From NCBI RefSeq assembly GCF_010389155.1, contig NC_057762.1, forward strand, positions 32,362,055-32,426,054: 64,000 nt of DNA, given 5' to 3'. Below, piece after piece: positions 34,933 to 48,420 of the stretch (its first letter is position 1; each line of letters begins with the position of its first letter). The notes under the pieces were generated by a model. It saw only the letters and a list, made by a program, of their open reading frames with translations, had not been told where the DNA came from and did no database searches. The translations under genes and the position numbers were made by a program. Source of the stretch: Erigeron canadensis. Its lineage: Eukaryota; Streptophyta; Magnoliopsida; Asterales; Asteraceae.

Positions 34933-37900
34933 AAAGATTGGTTCTGGGGTTCTTAATTGCTTCTTTGATTGTAACGGTATCATTAGCGAATGATCACGAG
35001 TTTGCTCATTGTCATTGTGATGATGAAGGATCCTGGAATGCACATATTATCGAAAGCCAAAGAGTGAGTGATTTCTTGATAGCAATTGCTTACTTTTCGA
35101 TTCCACTTGAATTACTTTACTTTTTAAGTTGTTCAAATGTGCCATTTAAATGGGTTGTTGTTCAGTTCATCCTGTTTATAGTCCTTTGTGGTTTGACCCA
35201 TTTGATCAACGGGTGGGGGTATTACGGTAACCAAACGTTCCAGTTGATGATGGCATTAACTGTTGCTAAGTTGCTGACTGCACTTGTTTCTTGTGCAACT
35301 GCAATCACCCTTTTGACTTTGATTCCATTGCTTCTTAAATTCAAAGTTAGGGAACTTTTCTTGAAACAAAATGTGTTGGAGCTTGATCAAGAAGTTGGGA
35401 TCATGAAAAAACAAAAAGAGGCAGGGTGGCATGTTCGTATGCTTACCCACGAGATCCGAAAATCGTTAGATAGACATACAATTTTATACACCACTTTAGT
35501 CGAGCTTTCAAATACATTAGTACTTCAAAATTGCGCGGTTTGGATGCTAAACGATCAAAAAACCGAAATGAATTTGACCCATGAGTTAAGACCCAATTCT
35601 TCAGCTTACCATTCTTCCATTCCTAAGAACGACCCTGATGTATTAGAGATAACACAGAAGAAAGGGGTGACGATTTTGAGGGCAGATTCGGTACTTTCTG
35701 TCCAAAGTAGAGGTGGTTTAGGTGAATCAGGCCCAGTGGCTGCAATACGTATGCCTATGCTTCATGTTTCTAATTTTAAGGGTGGGACCCCTGAATCAGT
35801 CGACACCTGTTATGCCATATTGGTTTTGGTTCTTCCTAATGAAGCCGAACGAAATTGGAGTTTTGATGAACTCCAGATAGTGGAGGTGGTGGCTGATCAA
35901 GTGGCGGTTGCACTGTCACATGCGGCAGTTCTTGAAGAATCACAGTCAATGCGTGAACAATTAGTTGAACAAAATCGTGTGTTGCAACAAGCTAAAGAAA
36001 ATGCTATGATGGCGAGTCAAGCACGAAACTCATTTCAGAAAGTAATGAGTCATGGAATGAGACGACCCATGCACTCAATCATGGGCCTCCTTTCAATTCT
36101 TCAAGATGAAAAAACAAGCTTAGACCAGACGAATATTATTGACACGATTGCAAAAACAAGCAGTGTGCTGTCCACATTGATCAATGATGTGATGGAGATA
36201 TCTGCTAAAGACACGGGTCGATTACCGTTAGAAATAAGACCATTTCAATTACATTCCATGATTAAAGAAGCTTGCTGTTTGGTAAAGTGTTTGTGTATCA
36301 ACCAAGGATTTGGGTTCACGATGGCGGTTCCTAGTTCGATTCCTAATTTGGTTATGGGTGATGAAATGAGAACTTTTCAAGTTTTATTGCATATGGTAGG
36401 TCATTTACTTGATGTTAGTGAAGTAGGGAGGTCCGTTATGTTTCGTGTTACTTTAGAAAATGGAAATGAAGTTAGAAATGATAAAGCTTGGGGAACAGGT
36501 CGACCTGCGATCGAAGAATTTGTGAATGTGAAGTTTGAAATCGGGACTGGTGATGGTGGTTTTCCGTCAGAAATAGCGGTTTCAAATATGCACTCAGGAG
36601 TTAAGAGGCAAAATGTCAACCGCCTTAAAGACAGTTTGAGCTTTAGTATGTGCAAACAGCTTGTGCAGGTTAGGTCACTTTTTTATTTATTATCTTTAGA
36701 TTAGTTGATACTTTTAATGTCCCATTAAACTTGCATCTCTTAAAATGGTTTAAGAAACAGTAAGACTGTAACCTGATGATTTTGATACACCTACTTATAT
36801 CATCAGTTTCTTGTAGAAGTAGCAAGTTGGGTGGGTCAGGCAGATTGCTTGCGAGTCAAAACGGGTTTGGGTCAATACTGGTAATTTGGTAGAGGTCGAA
36901 CCTGGTCGTGTTGCTGGGTTGATCCGAAACACCTTTTGTCCAAAACATTAAGTTTCTCAATAATAGCTAGTGTTTCCTTTTAAGGTGTTGTTATACATAA
37001 AAGTTGCATCATTCTTATTGATCATCTAACTTATTGAAAATAATGACTCGTGAGGTTGTATGCAAGTAAATACGCTTTTGGCACTTTTGGCCCGTTTAAC
37101 TTGCTTCCTTTTAAGCTATTGGTATACATAAAATGTATTTTGAATCGACCTCATGAGTAAATGGGTCAAATGGCCATCTCTACAACATGTGCATCTGTTG
37201 ATTAAAGTTATGAGCTATAAATTTTTTCTATGGTTTTCGATTGAAGAAATGTATTTTTCCATGCATCATTCTTCACATGTTGATTCAGACCAATGCTCCC
37301 CAACATTATTTTTTAGGTATACAGGATGCACTATTTTGTGCTTGGACCTATTGGTATAATCTCCCTTTGCACCCCTTTATTGCAGTAACAGACTAATAGA
37401 TATCTATTAGATAAGAGTACTTTAGACAGTTTAGAGCTTTGAATTTGACTATTCGTAAATATAGCATACGTTTTAGCAAGTATATGTTGATATTATCTTC
37501 CGAAACTGGTGGTGGTCAGTGAAATTAACTTGCAAAAAGTTCACATCGTATAGCTGTGCCATAGTTTTATGTTTTTGTCGCAATAACTGAATTTTTGCTC
37601 AAAACAATCGTAGATGATGCAAGGAAAAATATGGATGTCTTCAAGCCCTCAGGGATATATACAAAGCTCGAGTCTCGTTCTCAGATTTCAAGTCCAACAA
37701 GCGTACAAAAGACCAATGTTTGATCTTGGAAACTTTATTGAACAACCAAAGTCGAACTCCATATTCAGGGGCCTTCAAATCATTTTAGCAGACGATGATG
37801 GCGTAAACCGTATGGTAACCAAAAAGCTCCTGGAGAAGCTCGGTTGCAATGTCACCACCGTCTCGTCGGGGATCGAGTGCTTGAGTTCTCTCAGGCCCAC

Positions 37901-38153
37901 AATGAGCCCGTTTCATGTTGTTATATTAGATCTTCATATGCCTGAGATGGATGGGTTTGAAGTGGCCACAAGGATACGGAAATTTAGAAGCCGAAACCGA
38001 CCGTTAATTATTGCACTGACCGCAAGTGCAGAAGAACAAGTGTGGGAAAGATGTTTGCAAGTTGGAATGAACGGAGTAATTCGGAAACCTGTTCTTTTGC
38101 GTGGATTGGAAAACGAACTTAGAACGGTTTTGCAACGAGCAGGTGAAAGGTAG
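34926..38153 (+). CDS. EIN4: Ethylene receptor, subfamily II, EIN4-like
   Basis: Exons 34926-36668 and 37614-38153 (phase 0, GT-AG) give 760 residues, matching the family's length. An N-terminal signal-like helix (1-21) is followed by CHC at 29-31 (dimer disulfide), three transmembrane helices (about 49-68, 76-96, 114-137) with the copper/ethylene pair Cys88 and His92 in LCGLTHL, a GAF domain (about 178-335), a degenerate histidine kinase domain whose H box keeps His376 ([11 protein letters not shown]), and a receiver (about 632-757) with DDD, phospho-acceptor Asp687 ([10 protein letters not shown]) and IRKPV lysine. No N/G1/F/G2 ATP-binding boxes, as in subfamily II. The retained His separates it from ETR2. 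Acts in the ER membrane as a negative regulator with CTR1 (family knowledge). The start is the first ATG, not the in-frame TTG at 34911. Confidence 0.93.
36669..37613 (+). other. Intron of the EIN4-like gene
   Basis: GT at 36669, AATCGTAG before 37614. The 945-base intron includes a repeat-like patch at 36830-36930 (GTTGGGTGGGTCAG, GGGTTTGGGTCAA) similar in style to 39640-39910. Confidence 0.85.
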
Positions 38154-40327
38154 TCAAATTATAGTAGACATACATATGGAACTAACATTTTGTTCTGGTT
38201 TCTATACAACCCCATTGATTCATAATCCTCTTATATATAATTAAACTATTTAGTTAAATGAATACATAGATTTATTTTAGGTTCATTCAACTGCTTTCTT
38301 ATTTAGACATACATATCTAGGTTATGGCCTGTGGGGCTGTGGGTAAGGGTCTGCGTGGTTCGACTCAAGTAAGTAAACTGGCTAAGCTGAACCAAAACAT
38401 GGCGGGTGTGTCCAGTATGAAAATATTTGGTTTTGCAGTCTACAGCTTTTTAGCCGATTTTTTTTTTCAACACAGTATACACCATTGTGTTGCTACTGTC
38501 TTGATTTCCCTTAATCCGTGATGCTCTTGCAAAATGTTTAGATACGATCACATGAATACTTCGATTAGGTTGTTTGCGCATCCAACCCAAAAACTCTATT
38601 TTCTTGGATACATCTGTTTTAGTTTCACATTAGTAGTACTTTTGGTTGGTTTTTACTTGAAAATATATTACTGTATTTCTGTTAACATCAATCTCCTAAT
38701 ATGTATTATTTTGCCAAAAGAGCACTTTAAGCTAAAAAGAACTTTATATTCTAAAAACGATTATTGGTCCATGTGTAAGACAATGTATAATGGGTCCTTT
38801 ATTGTTTGTTTCGCTAAAGAAAACATCTTTGTTGATTTAATTTTATTTTAATCTTAAATAGCAAAAAGAAACAAAGCTTCATTTGAGAATTTGAACAATA
38901 AGAATATCTTGGACCGACCGATGAACCCGACAACTTAAAGCAACTACAATAGGAAAAAAATTGAAGTGAGTTTTATCCAAGTCATTATCTATTAGATATC
39001 TATTACATCAATCTACTCCAACCGAAAAAGACATTTTAAAAGGTTTTTTCAACCATATTTAGACTTACAAAACTGATCAAAACTCAAAAGACTTGACATG
39101 GGTCAAGATCTTTGATAAAAATAAGAAAAGAAATATAAATAGAAAAGTCATGGATCAATATAGGGAGGAGATTCTTGTTATCCTAACATGACTAGTCACG
39201 TGAAGGTAATCTTGATCCTTAGATGAAAATCAAGGACTAAGATTTTTCCAACTTAATTTAAGTTGAGCAAATAACTTGAGGGAATCCCTTCCCATCAATA
39301 TATTGATATAATGCTACGAAGACTTTAAGACTTTGCAAACATTTAAGGAAGTGCTATGGAGATGCTGTTATGTTTATAGCTAAAATATTTAACAATAAGA
39401 ATTGAGGTTTACTAATTATAATTATCTGACTTTATTCAGCTTAAGTGTTACGATGGTTGGATCAGATATGAATCGTAGATTTTTTTTCTTCTGCCAACAA
39501 ACGAGCGTGATGATTTTCACTTGTTTCCGACTACTAATACTCACTTCTCTTATTGAGGATTCAAAATTATATATGCCCATGTCTTGAAATAAGATAGCCT
39601 AAAATAAAAACTACTCCAAAGTAGAAATGTTGATTGGCTTAGCAGGATTAATGGTTAACGGGTTTAAATAACCCAATTTGAACCCATCTTGATATCAAGA
39701 CCGGGTTGTAAACTCAACCCTAACCAACAACCTGTCAAACTGAAATGCCCCATCAACATGATTAAAAACAAGTTTTCAGGTTAATTAACGAGTCAAATGG
39801 GTTGATAGGTTGTGAGATATTGGGTCAAATAGATTAGCAAGCCTTCTAGTCAAATGAGTTAACGGGTTGGCAGGTTATTGGATTGACAAGTTGGTGAGTC
39901 AAGCTACTAAAAATTTTATACTCCGTATCAGTTTAAAATATATTTGGGTTAACAATTCGATTGTTAACCTATAGTGCATATAGATACATAATTGTTGTTG
40001 TAAATTCACCGGAATATAAGCTTTATTGGAAGTTTAAGATCATTTCTGTTCTATATGTGAAAAAGAGGATCCAATGAGACCATCCTCAAAGCTGTTGGTT
40101 TCACGCGGGCAACACAATAACCTAATACAATGCGGCCGTCTATCAAAACTTGTGTTTCCAATCTTAATTTAATCACGAATTTAAATTTAGAGAATCAATA
40201 ATAAATGATATGATTTATAGTTTATCCAAACTAAATAGAATTTTGTCGATTTATTAAGCTTAATTTAATCCATGTTAAAAATCTTAATTTAGAGAAATTC
40301 AAATTGACTTTTAAGTATATATTAAGA
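38154..40327. other. Intergenic downstream of the EIN4-like gene
   Basis: No gene supported. 39640-39910 is a repeat-like stretch rich in GGGTTGA/GGGTCAAA words. Around 39150-39310 imperfect inverted ends (ATCAATATAGGGAGG and TCAATATATTGAT) could mark a decayed MITE. Confidence 0.4.
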
Positions 40328-40977
40328 CTAGATTAAACCCGCACGATGTGCAGAGCTGACTAAAAGTGTAATTTAAAGGTAACAGATAAATACATTTTTA
40401 TTCATGATTTATAATAATATAAATAATTAGTTAGATTACAACTGATGCAAATAATAAAATTATAATTTATGATTATATGATATATATCAAATATGTTAAA
40501 ACATGACTAATGAAACGTAAATATTTATAAATTATATGCAAAGATGACACCTAAAAATACATAACTTTTTTAGTTATATATAAAGAATTAAATTTAAAAA
40601 ATTACTAAAATTTAATATATCTTTAGGATAGATTTAAGAGAATATATGATAGCATTAATTTGATTCAAGATGATATAGGTTTGCAACCGACTTATTATAT
40701 ACTAATTTACTAATTCAATATTTGGGCAACTTATTATATATTAATTTTGTAGGTTTATGATATGATGCAGCCGACTTCACGTGAATAACAAATAACGGAA
40801 GAAGTTATTTTTAATAATTATAATGATGATTAGGAATAATTTAAATGACAGATAAACATATGACACCTTAAAATTAAGAAATTAATGAAAAAATGACAAC
40901 TTATAAAAAATCCTACATGTCATGTTCTTATAAATGTCAATTAAGCAAAAACATATACTTTCTTATTTATATAGAGA
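40328..40977 (-). mobile_element. Helitron-like element, minus strand, 650 bp
   Basis: Minus strand starts TCTCTATATAAATAAGAAAG at 40977 and ends with hairpin-like CTGCACATCGTGCGGG then CTAG|T at 40328. Confidence 0.5.
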
Positions 40978-41283
40978 AATTAAGATTAAAATATAATAAG
41001 ATTATAAGTTGATAACCCAGTGCTATATAAATCACATGCTTATATTTTAATGAAAATACTCGTAGTATTTTAATTATCTAGCCAAACTCTCATCTTCTAG
41101 GATGATGACGAACATGGAACATAGACAGAAAAATAGATTATTTAATGTAAAAGGTTTACCGATTACTCGTATTTAATTAGCATTTTAGCACCTAAAATAT
41201 TACTTTAGTTTTTTAATCACCCTTTAGTTAATTTATAATTAATTTACTTTTCGTACTAATTAATTAAATATTAATTAATATAA

Positions 41284-41438
41284 GGAAAATGCTAAATACA
41301 ACCTTTAGGTCTGTATTTAACGTGCATAAAACAACTTGTATCTTTCATATTAAAAACACACCTCCTGATTTTCATGGTAAATATACAAATAATTTATGCA
41401 CTTCAAACACAACCTTAAAACTGTATTTAGCAAACCCC
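41284..41438. mobile_element. Fold-back MITE, family A copy 2
   Basis: AATGCTAAATACAACCTTTAGG at the left and CTGTATTTAGCAAACCCC at the right; inverted relative of 5262-5404. Confidence 0.6.
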
Positions 41439-41826
41439 TTATTATAATAATCTATCTGTCCAATAGCCCGCCTTAGGAAGTGGGGCGTAAGTTCCATTAA
41501 CATTTTTCTGATATGATATTCCGCTTTAATTTTGATGTTCTAACTTCTCGTTCGACCGAGTGTTACTTCCATCCAAAAATAATTATAATTAATCCTTCTA
41601 AATTAAGGTCAACTTAATGATTTTATAGTTCATAATTGGCATAAATAGTTTCATTTTACGTACTTTCATTTCATAGAATTCTCTTCTTTTCTTAACTAGT
41701 TAATTAACCTAGGTTCAACCCGAAAATATTAATTAAAAATTTAAAATTATAAAATATAATAAAAAAACATTATAACTTGATATAAATTTAATAATTCAAT
41801 TAACACAATAATTATCTCTATCTCTA

Positions 41827-42346
41827 TCTCTATATATAATAAAACAAGATTGTTTCCTATAAGTATTTTTAAAAAGTTTTTGATATGGCAAATCCATATT
41901 TCACCTTAAAATTTTTATTATTTAGTTATTTCTATATTTTTCTGTAAATAAATAAATAATATTTTTACTTTATTTATATATGACATCATAACTAAATAAC
42001 AAAAACTTTAAGGTGAAATATAAATTTGTCACATCAAAAACTTTCTAAAAATACTTGATTGTTTCCTACAAGTATTTTTAGAAAGTTTTAGTATTTTTAG
42101 AAAGTTTTTGATATGGCAAATTCATATTTCACTTTAAAATTTTTATTATTTAGTTATTTCTATATTTTTCTTTAAATAAATAAATAATATTTTTATTAAA
42201 CATGTAAAGAGTTATTTCTATTTTATTTATATATGACATCATAATAAATAACAAAAACTTTAAGATGAAATATGAATTTGCCACATCAAAAACTTTCTAA
42301 AAATACTTATAGGAAACAATCTTGTTTTATTATATATAGAGGTGTG
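41827..42346. repeat. Compound inverted repeat
   Basis: The outer arms are TATATATAATAAAACAAGAT TGTTTCCTATAAG... and the complement ending ATCTTGTTTTATTATATATA. Between them two copies of an inverted unit (TTTTTGATATGGCAAAT... / ...ATTTGCCACATCAAAAA) stand in tandem. The whole could fold into one long hairpin or two smaller ones. Confidence 0.75.
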
Positions 42347-43557
42347 CATGTATAATTTCAATAGGAAAATGATTATTTCTTGTAAATATTAGACTAAAAA
42401 TTCTTATAAAACCATATCAATATGACAACTTTATTCAACTAATTTTTTTTTTAATATTACCTTTTGATTTTTCACATATCATCATCTTATACATTAGGAG
42501 GATTTTTAGACTTATTACCCATTTCAATGTATAGCATGTATAATTTCAATATATAGCATGCATGTCTTTTTTTAGTTTTCCTTTTTTTTAAGTCTAAATT
42601 AGTGGTTTAATTTCATGTATATACATATATACTGTTAATGTTAATATTATACTAATAAGGATGATAAAATATTAAGTAATAAATTTTCAAACATGTATGT
42701 ACATCAATAAATTCTAAAACATTCCATACTCAATTCCATGCAATATTGAAGATTTAATTACAAATTGTATGTATCCATAAAATATTCATATTTAATTTTA
42801 TTTACATAAATCAAATATAATGTATTTTTCAAATTGAAAGGGAAAAGAATTTCTAACTTTTAGTAATTTAAGCTCATATTATAACCTATTTAAAGAATTT
42901 TGCGTGAAAATTTTTCTTTATCTTCTGTTTAAACATAAATATAATATCTGTCAAATAAAAGTCAAAAGTGACTCCTAGTGTTGTTGTTTGTGCTTTGCTT
43001 GTGTGGTGAGAGGTCATAGGTTCAAAACCCTCCCTCCTTGTTTTTTGTTTTAGTTTTCTTTTTGTTTCTGCAATTTATCCCACCCTTTTTTTTTCTTTTA
43101 TGCCCTTTTTTTTTATGCCCTTTTTGTTTTATTCTTATTATATTTACCCCCTAATCTTACATAATATGTATCCTTTTATTTTATTCTTATCATATTTACC
43201 CCTAACCTTACATAATATGTGTTTCTTTTTAATCATTTTTTAACATTTATTTTTTTATACCTTTTTCTACACTTTACATTTTGTTCTGTTATAACTTTTT
43301 AAAATGCTATGTATTTTGTTTTTTTATCCTATATGTTTCTCTTTTCTTTTTGTTGCATTATATATTCATTTTTATTTTTTAAACATTTAGTTTTTATACC
43401 TTTTTCACATGTAACAATTTAGCTTTTTATAAAATTTTCATTTGGTTTTCGTATTCCCTTTTGTTCTCCTTTTTATTTTTTGGTTTTATTATATTCTTTT
43501 TATTTTATTTTTTTTTACATTTGATTATCCCCGGCCAACGGCCGGATATAACACTAG
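41827..43557 (+). mobile_element. Helitron-like element, 1.7 kb
   Basis: Starts A|TCTCTATATATAATAAAAC and ends with hairpin CCGGCCAACGGCCGG then CTAG|T. The interior is very T-rich after 43050 and includes a tRNA-like B-box word (ATAGGTTCAAAACCCTC, 43017). Its first 520 bases form the compound inverted repeat listed separately, so the 5' end may belong to another element. Confidence 0.45.
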
Positions 43558-43851
43558 TTAAATTTAATAACTTGTTGAGTGTCTATATTAAATAAAACAA
43601 AATAATAATTACATCATCATTTCATCAAAATATCTTATATGTCAATTCCAAAAAAAAGTGGAAAAGACCTAAATATAACATCATTATAACATTAAACTAC
43701 ATTACTTATTTTATTATATTTTTTAGATTCTTACATATTAGTTGATAAAAATCTTTTTGCATATTCTTAAGTTATACATTTTCCTATGAAAAAGACAAAA
43801 TTAATTCAATTACTTCATATTTCTTGGTTTCATGAATATATTATGATTTTG

Positions 43852-43885
<34 letters not shown>

Positions 43886-43887
<2 letters not shown>

Positions 43888-44089
43888 TTTTAAGTAAAAT
43901 AAAACAAGTATTAAAGTAAAACAAATAAAACAATAGGTTTCTCTTCATTGAAATCACCGTGCATCATGAAAATCATCATGCATCAATTGCTTTGTGAATC
44001 TTCGTGCATCAATTTAACCATTATCTAAGGTCAAGATCTTGTCTTATTTGTTTTACTTTAATACTTGTTTAATTTATAATACCCAACTC
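43886..44089. mobile_element. MITE family E copy 1, inserted in an (AT)n run
   Basis: About 45-bp inverted ends: GGTTTTAAGTAAAATAAAAC / TAATACTTGTTTAATTTATAATACCC-type, with inner AAGTATTAAAGTAAAACAAAT and its complement. TA-rich flanks on both sides fit a TA target duplication. A second copy starts at 63932. Confidence 0.6.
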
Positions 44090-44120
<31 letters not shown>

Positions 44121-44856
44121 TGATCGAACAGTAAATATGTATCTTCGACCTATCTGGGTATCCGAGTTTGATAAGCTAGTTTTTTATATATGAAAGTTTT
44201 ACATTTACATAAACTAAGCTTAGGTGATTAAAATCTTACCTAATAATATGGACATTTAATAAAAATCTATATTAATGATTTAATGATACATATTTAAAAA
44301 TTTAATATGTTAAATTTAAATAAAAAAGTATGATGATATCATAATTAAATTAGAAAAATGTGTGATAATACAATTTTTTAAAAATCTTAAGTCATCACAA
44401 TTTTTTTTATTAATATAATAATAGATTTAACGTACATGAACACATCTTCTATAATTTATTTAGTACATAGAATATGGGATTTTAAACGATTTAAACGTTC
44501 ATTGAGTCGAAGAATTTTATAATGGACAATAAACAACAAAAAACTGTTTACTTGATTAGTTAATGAATCAATATGAAAATAGCTTTAGTTCGTCTATTTA
44601 CCTTCGTGAATGTTTATTAGTTTGTTTTGTAAACATTGTTCGTTTATATTCATGCATTTATTTATATTTATATTTATATTAGTATTAGTATGACATATAG
44701 GATTTTATTAATTTTGAATTATTTATAACTTCTTCGAAAGTACTTGTTAGATATTTATTCTATATTAAATTCACAAAAGCCTATATTCAATATTAGTGTT
44801 CAGACCTGTTCATTAAACGAGTAGTCTCAAAATACATAAATCTTATAATAATTGTA

Positions 44857-45137
44857 AAACAAAAAGTGTATGACCAATATCAGAACTTAATGAATACGAA
44901 AATTAAAGAAGAAACATATGAAAATTAACTCAATATAAATATTGATTCTAGTTTATTATTTTTTTTTTTGAACTTTAGTTAAATAAAAAGAGAAACAAAA
45001 AGTGTATGACCAATATCATAAATTAATTAATACGAAAGATAAATAAGAAACATGAAAATTAACTACATATAAATATTGAATCCAGTTTACTTTTTTTTAA
45101 CGGTAGTAAAAGAAAAGGAGAAACAAAAAGTTTAGAG
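44857..45137. repeat. Tandem duplication, period 136 bp
   Basis: AAACAAAAAGTGTATGACCA begins at 44857 and 44993, each followed by matching sequence; a third partial start lies at about 45121. Confidence 0.75.
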
Positions 45138-45928
45138 TATATAATTTGAAAAATACATAACAATCATCAACAAAGAGCATCTCGAACGTTTTGATTTTCT
45201 TCGAGTTGTTCACAACACGGAATCATGGATTATGGTTAACATATGTTGCCTTATAAGATTTTTTTATTAAAGGTCGGCCATTTTTACTAAAGGAGGGGGA
45301 TTAGTGGTGCTAAGTGTACCATGATCCCCTCTTTTAGTTATATTATAATAGATTGATTTGTTAGCTTGCTTTTTTGTGATTGTTAAAATTCGTTTGTATT
45401 GCTTGATCAACATTACAAATTACAACAAATGAATATGAACACAGCTTGAAGTTTGATTATATATTAGTGACCCTTTTATTAAGTAATTAAACGAAAACAT
45501 GAACAAATTAAATTAAATCTCATTCATATTTATATGTTTCACTCACATGCATCCGGCCATTAGCCTAATTGAAAAGAACCATATATGGTTTCTCTGTTGC
45601 AGGTCACCGGCCGGCTAACTTCACTTGATTAGTGTTTTTCAAACAAAAACAAACATCATTAATTCAGTACATATATACATCGATCACTTTTGTTTCAAAC
45701 AAAACAATAACAGCATATTATAAACATGATCAAACTTATATTTGGCCCCTATTAGAATATTTACAATATCATGAAGATGGTGATCATTGTGTTCAACATG
45801 ACAACTTCCCTAAAAGTGTATTAAACAAATTAATCTATATATCTATTAATATATCATATCAATACTCTATATATATATCTTATGAATCATTATTATTTAT
45901 GTTTGAATTTGATACCTTAATCAATCCT
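45138..45928. other. Intergenic downstream of the AHL gene
   Basis: AT-rich; includes the AHL 3' UTR region. The 143-codon plus frame at 45632-46063 is antisense to the AHL gene and not supported. Confidence 0.4.
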
Positions 45929-46750
45929 CTAGTATGGAGGCCGGCCATGAGCCCAACCAAAAGCTTCATGGTTCAACTGTGCACCACTATTATGGATCAA
46001 ATTCGGCTGCAAATTGTACCCGGGAATTGGATTCGGATCACCCATCCCGTGTTGTGGTGGTGATCCACTGCGGCCACCACCTAGCCCTGCTGGTGTGACA
46101 CTGTCGGCTTCTTCCTCATCCTCTATAGGAAGTCTTTCATAGGTAGCATTAGAAAAAGTGGCAGCAATGATCATCACGGGTCCTGAAGCAATCAAGGACC
46201 CCACAACGCTCCCGCCCACAACCTGTCCCTGGCCTCCAGCTAAATAAACTGTGAGGCCAGTGGATCCAGGTGGGGCGGGACCAGGTAAAAAGGCACCGGT
46301 TAGAGATAATATCTCAAACCGGCCTGGTAAAGTCATGACTGAACCAGGCGCTGATGGTTGTCTTAGGGTTACATTCATAACTGTTCCACTAGCACTCATA
46401 ACACACACACCTCTTTGTCTTTTCCTACTAAACTGAGCTATACTTTCGGCTACATCTGTTCCATTAGCCACCTCCATCACGTGGCTTCGTAGCGCGTTAG
46501 GGCTATCTCTAGTCACAAAAATAGGGGGTTTCGGCTTGTTTTTAGATCCCGGAGGTCTTCCTCTTGGTCTACGGTTAGAAGGGTCGATTGCACCTTCTCT
46601 TGGATCATCACTGTTGTTATCTCTTTCATCATCTTCACTTACGTTGTTGGTGTTTTCGTTCATTCCGATTCCAAGATCTGGTTTCTTGCTCGCGGAAGAT
46701 GTTTCCACGCCGGCTACGTTGACTTGGCCAGTCCACCATCCATTTGACAT
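45929..46750 (-). CDS. AT-hook motif nuclear-localized protein, AHL15/19/20 type
   Basis: Single-exon gene, 273 residues. An N-terminal [14 protein letters not shown] and acidic region (DDPREGAI) precede the type-I AT-hook [12 protein letters not shown] (61-72) that binds the minor groove of AT-rich DNA. The PPC/DUF296 domain (about 77-208) contains GRFEIL (143-148), [16 protein letters not shown] and [12 protein letters not shown], and mediates trimer formation. The C-terminus [16 protein letters not shown] ending is shared with Arabidopsis AHL19/20. AHLs act in the nucleus on chromatin, growth transition, flowering and immunity (family knowledge). The true ATG is at 46750; an in-frame TTG nine codons upstream is not used. 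Stop TAG at 45929-45931. Confidence 0.93.
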   Translation of the reverse strand: MSNGWWTGQVNVAGVETSSASKKPDLGIGMNENTNNVSEDDERDNNSDDPREGAIDPSNRRPRGRPPGSKNKPKPPIFVTRDSPNALRSHVMEVANGTDVAESIAQFSRKRQRGVCVMSASGTVMNVTLRQPSAPGSVMTLPGRFEILSLTGAFLPGPAPPGSTGLTVYLAGGQGQVVGGSVVGSLIASGPVMIIAATFSNATYERLPIEDEEEADSVTPAGLGGGRSGSPPQHGMGDPNPIPGYNLQPNLIHNSGAQLNHEAFGWAHGRPPY

Positions 46751-46792
46751 GATCAATCTAGCTTGATCAAGAATCAATACATATATATGATG

Positions 46793-46806
46793 TGGATATA
46801 TATAGA
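46793..46806 (-). promoter_or_regulatory. TATA-like element and CT-rich leader of the AHL gene
   Basis: On the minus strand CTCTATATATATCC lies about 45 bases before the ATG, preceded by a CT dinucleotide run. The real leader may be longer. Confidence 0.35.
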
Positions 46807-47312
46807 GAGAGAGATATAGAGGTTGAACAAATTAATTAAGGGTCCTTAATTAATTGGAACCCTGGCCTTTCTAATTAAGACTGCTTTATTAGTGATTAGA
46901 GAATATATTAATAAAGAGAGATGATGATGATGATGATGGTGTAGACAGAAACAGTACGTTGAATGTGAGGTAATTGTTTGAGAAGAAATATGTTTAATTG
47001 GTTCTTTTCCTATATATGAGCTTTGTGTACATCCGTTTAATTGGTGGGTTTGGGTGTATCTATCAAAGGTTTTATATTTTAATACCAAGTTGTGCTCTAT
47101 ATATGCATCTATGTCTATTATAACATATTGTATATATATTTTTTGGTAGTGTGTATATATTTGTCCAAGGTTGGAAATTTCTTATAACTTTCTATCTATA
47201 TACACTCATGATGCATACATGTACATACACTACGTACACATGCATGTATAAATCCGTAATGGCATCGTATGCATATAAATACGGACAAACTAATTTTTTT
47301 ATAAATAAGGTA
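46807..47312. other. Upstream region of the AHL gene
   Basis: Contains a (GAT)n run at 46921-46938 and AT-rich sequence; no gene supported. Confidence 0.45.
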
Positions 47313-47320
47313 GATACACA

Positions 47321-47819
47321 CAGTGGCGAAACCAACTAATTGATTTAGGAAGGGCCAAAAAAATAATTCCGACATTAGCTAGTCACAAAGGTTTAAAAGA
47401 ATTAATAAAATCAAAGGTTTAAAAGAATTAATAAACCAATTCCCAATTTAAGGATGTTAAATCATTCCATACTTTATAATGAATTAAAATAAATAAATAT
47501 TAAATAAGTCATACTTATAACTAAAGAAGCATTGATTTATGCTATCACAATCACAATCCAGTAATAAGTAAGGAAAACCTATATAGGTTTGTAAATTGAG
47601 AATATTGTAAAGTTCAACTTAAAGAAAACAGTAATCTCATTTGTTTTGAAAGCTCCAGTGACACGTTTTAAGCATTGGACCATGAGTATGTCTTCTAACT
47701 AGGATGAGCCAAAAGATAATAAAGCTCATTATCAGGGTTAATATACATATATTGGATCTAAAAACCCAAGTCTAGAATGGGCCATGGCCCGTCCCACTCC
47801 CAAAGTGGCTCCGCCACTG
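47321..47819. mobile_element. hAT-like non-autonomous element, 499 bp
   Basis: Ends CAGTGGCGAAACCA and TGGCTCCGCCACTG are inverted repeats. A perfect 8-bp target duplication GATACACA lies at 47313-47320 and 47820-47827. Subterminal GGGCCATGGCCCG; no transposase. Confidence 0.82.
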
Positions 47820-47827
47820 GATACACA

Positions 47828-48420
47828 TAGATACATACAAGAAAATTTTCATGAAAGTTAACCATCTAAGAAGAAACATAAGACTTTTAGGTTATAACAT
47901 GTTAATTTGATACGTTCATATGCAAAAAAAATAAGGTGTTACCCCTTTAGCAGTGGGAACTCTCGCCTTACTAAGATGTATATCAATTAGTTATTACTGA
48001 CAAACATCTTAGTTACCAAGATGTATGTGTATTAGTTCTTCGTATACTTCAAATTTTAATTAAGACATTACAAACACAGTAATTAACCCAACCGTACGTA
48101 TATACAAGAGTTATATATCTATATATATATACACACACACAAAAGTTAGTGTTGTTGGAATAAACATGATTCAATTCGAGTGATGAAACATCACAGATCA
48201 TTCTGAGGAACCTGTAAAAGTATAAAACATAATTGCTATTGATTTCGGGTTCCCATAACAAGGTGATTGAGTAATGATAGGATGAGTAATTCGGCTGTAA
48301 CTTGATGCATGAATTTAGAAAGGATAGACACACGAAAATTAGGGTTTTATGTGTGCACCATTAGTCCTCTTAGTTACAATCACCTAATGGGAAACCCTAT
48401 ACTACGTCTTTAAAAGTAAA
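47828..48420. other. Intergenic, no feature seen
   Basis: AT-rich between a hAT-like and a Helitron-like element; nothing supported. Confidence 0.4.

Noticed and set aside
37153..37359. Small ORF between the receptor exons
   Set aside because: It lies within the EIN4-like intron.
45632..46063. 143-codon plus ORF overlapping the AHL gene
   Set aside because: Antisense shadow of the AHL coding region and its 3' flank.
46751..46777. Upstream start of the AHL protein at 46777
   Set aside because: It is a TTG codon; the ATG at 46750 gives the conserved N-terminus with WWT.
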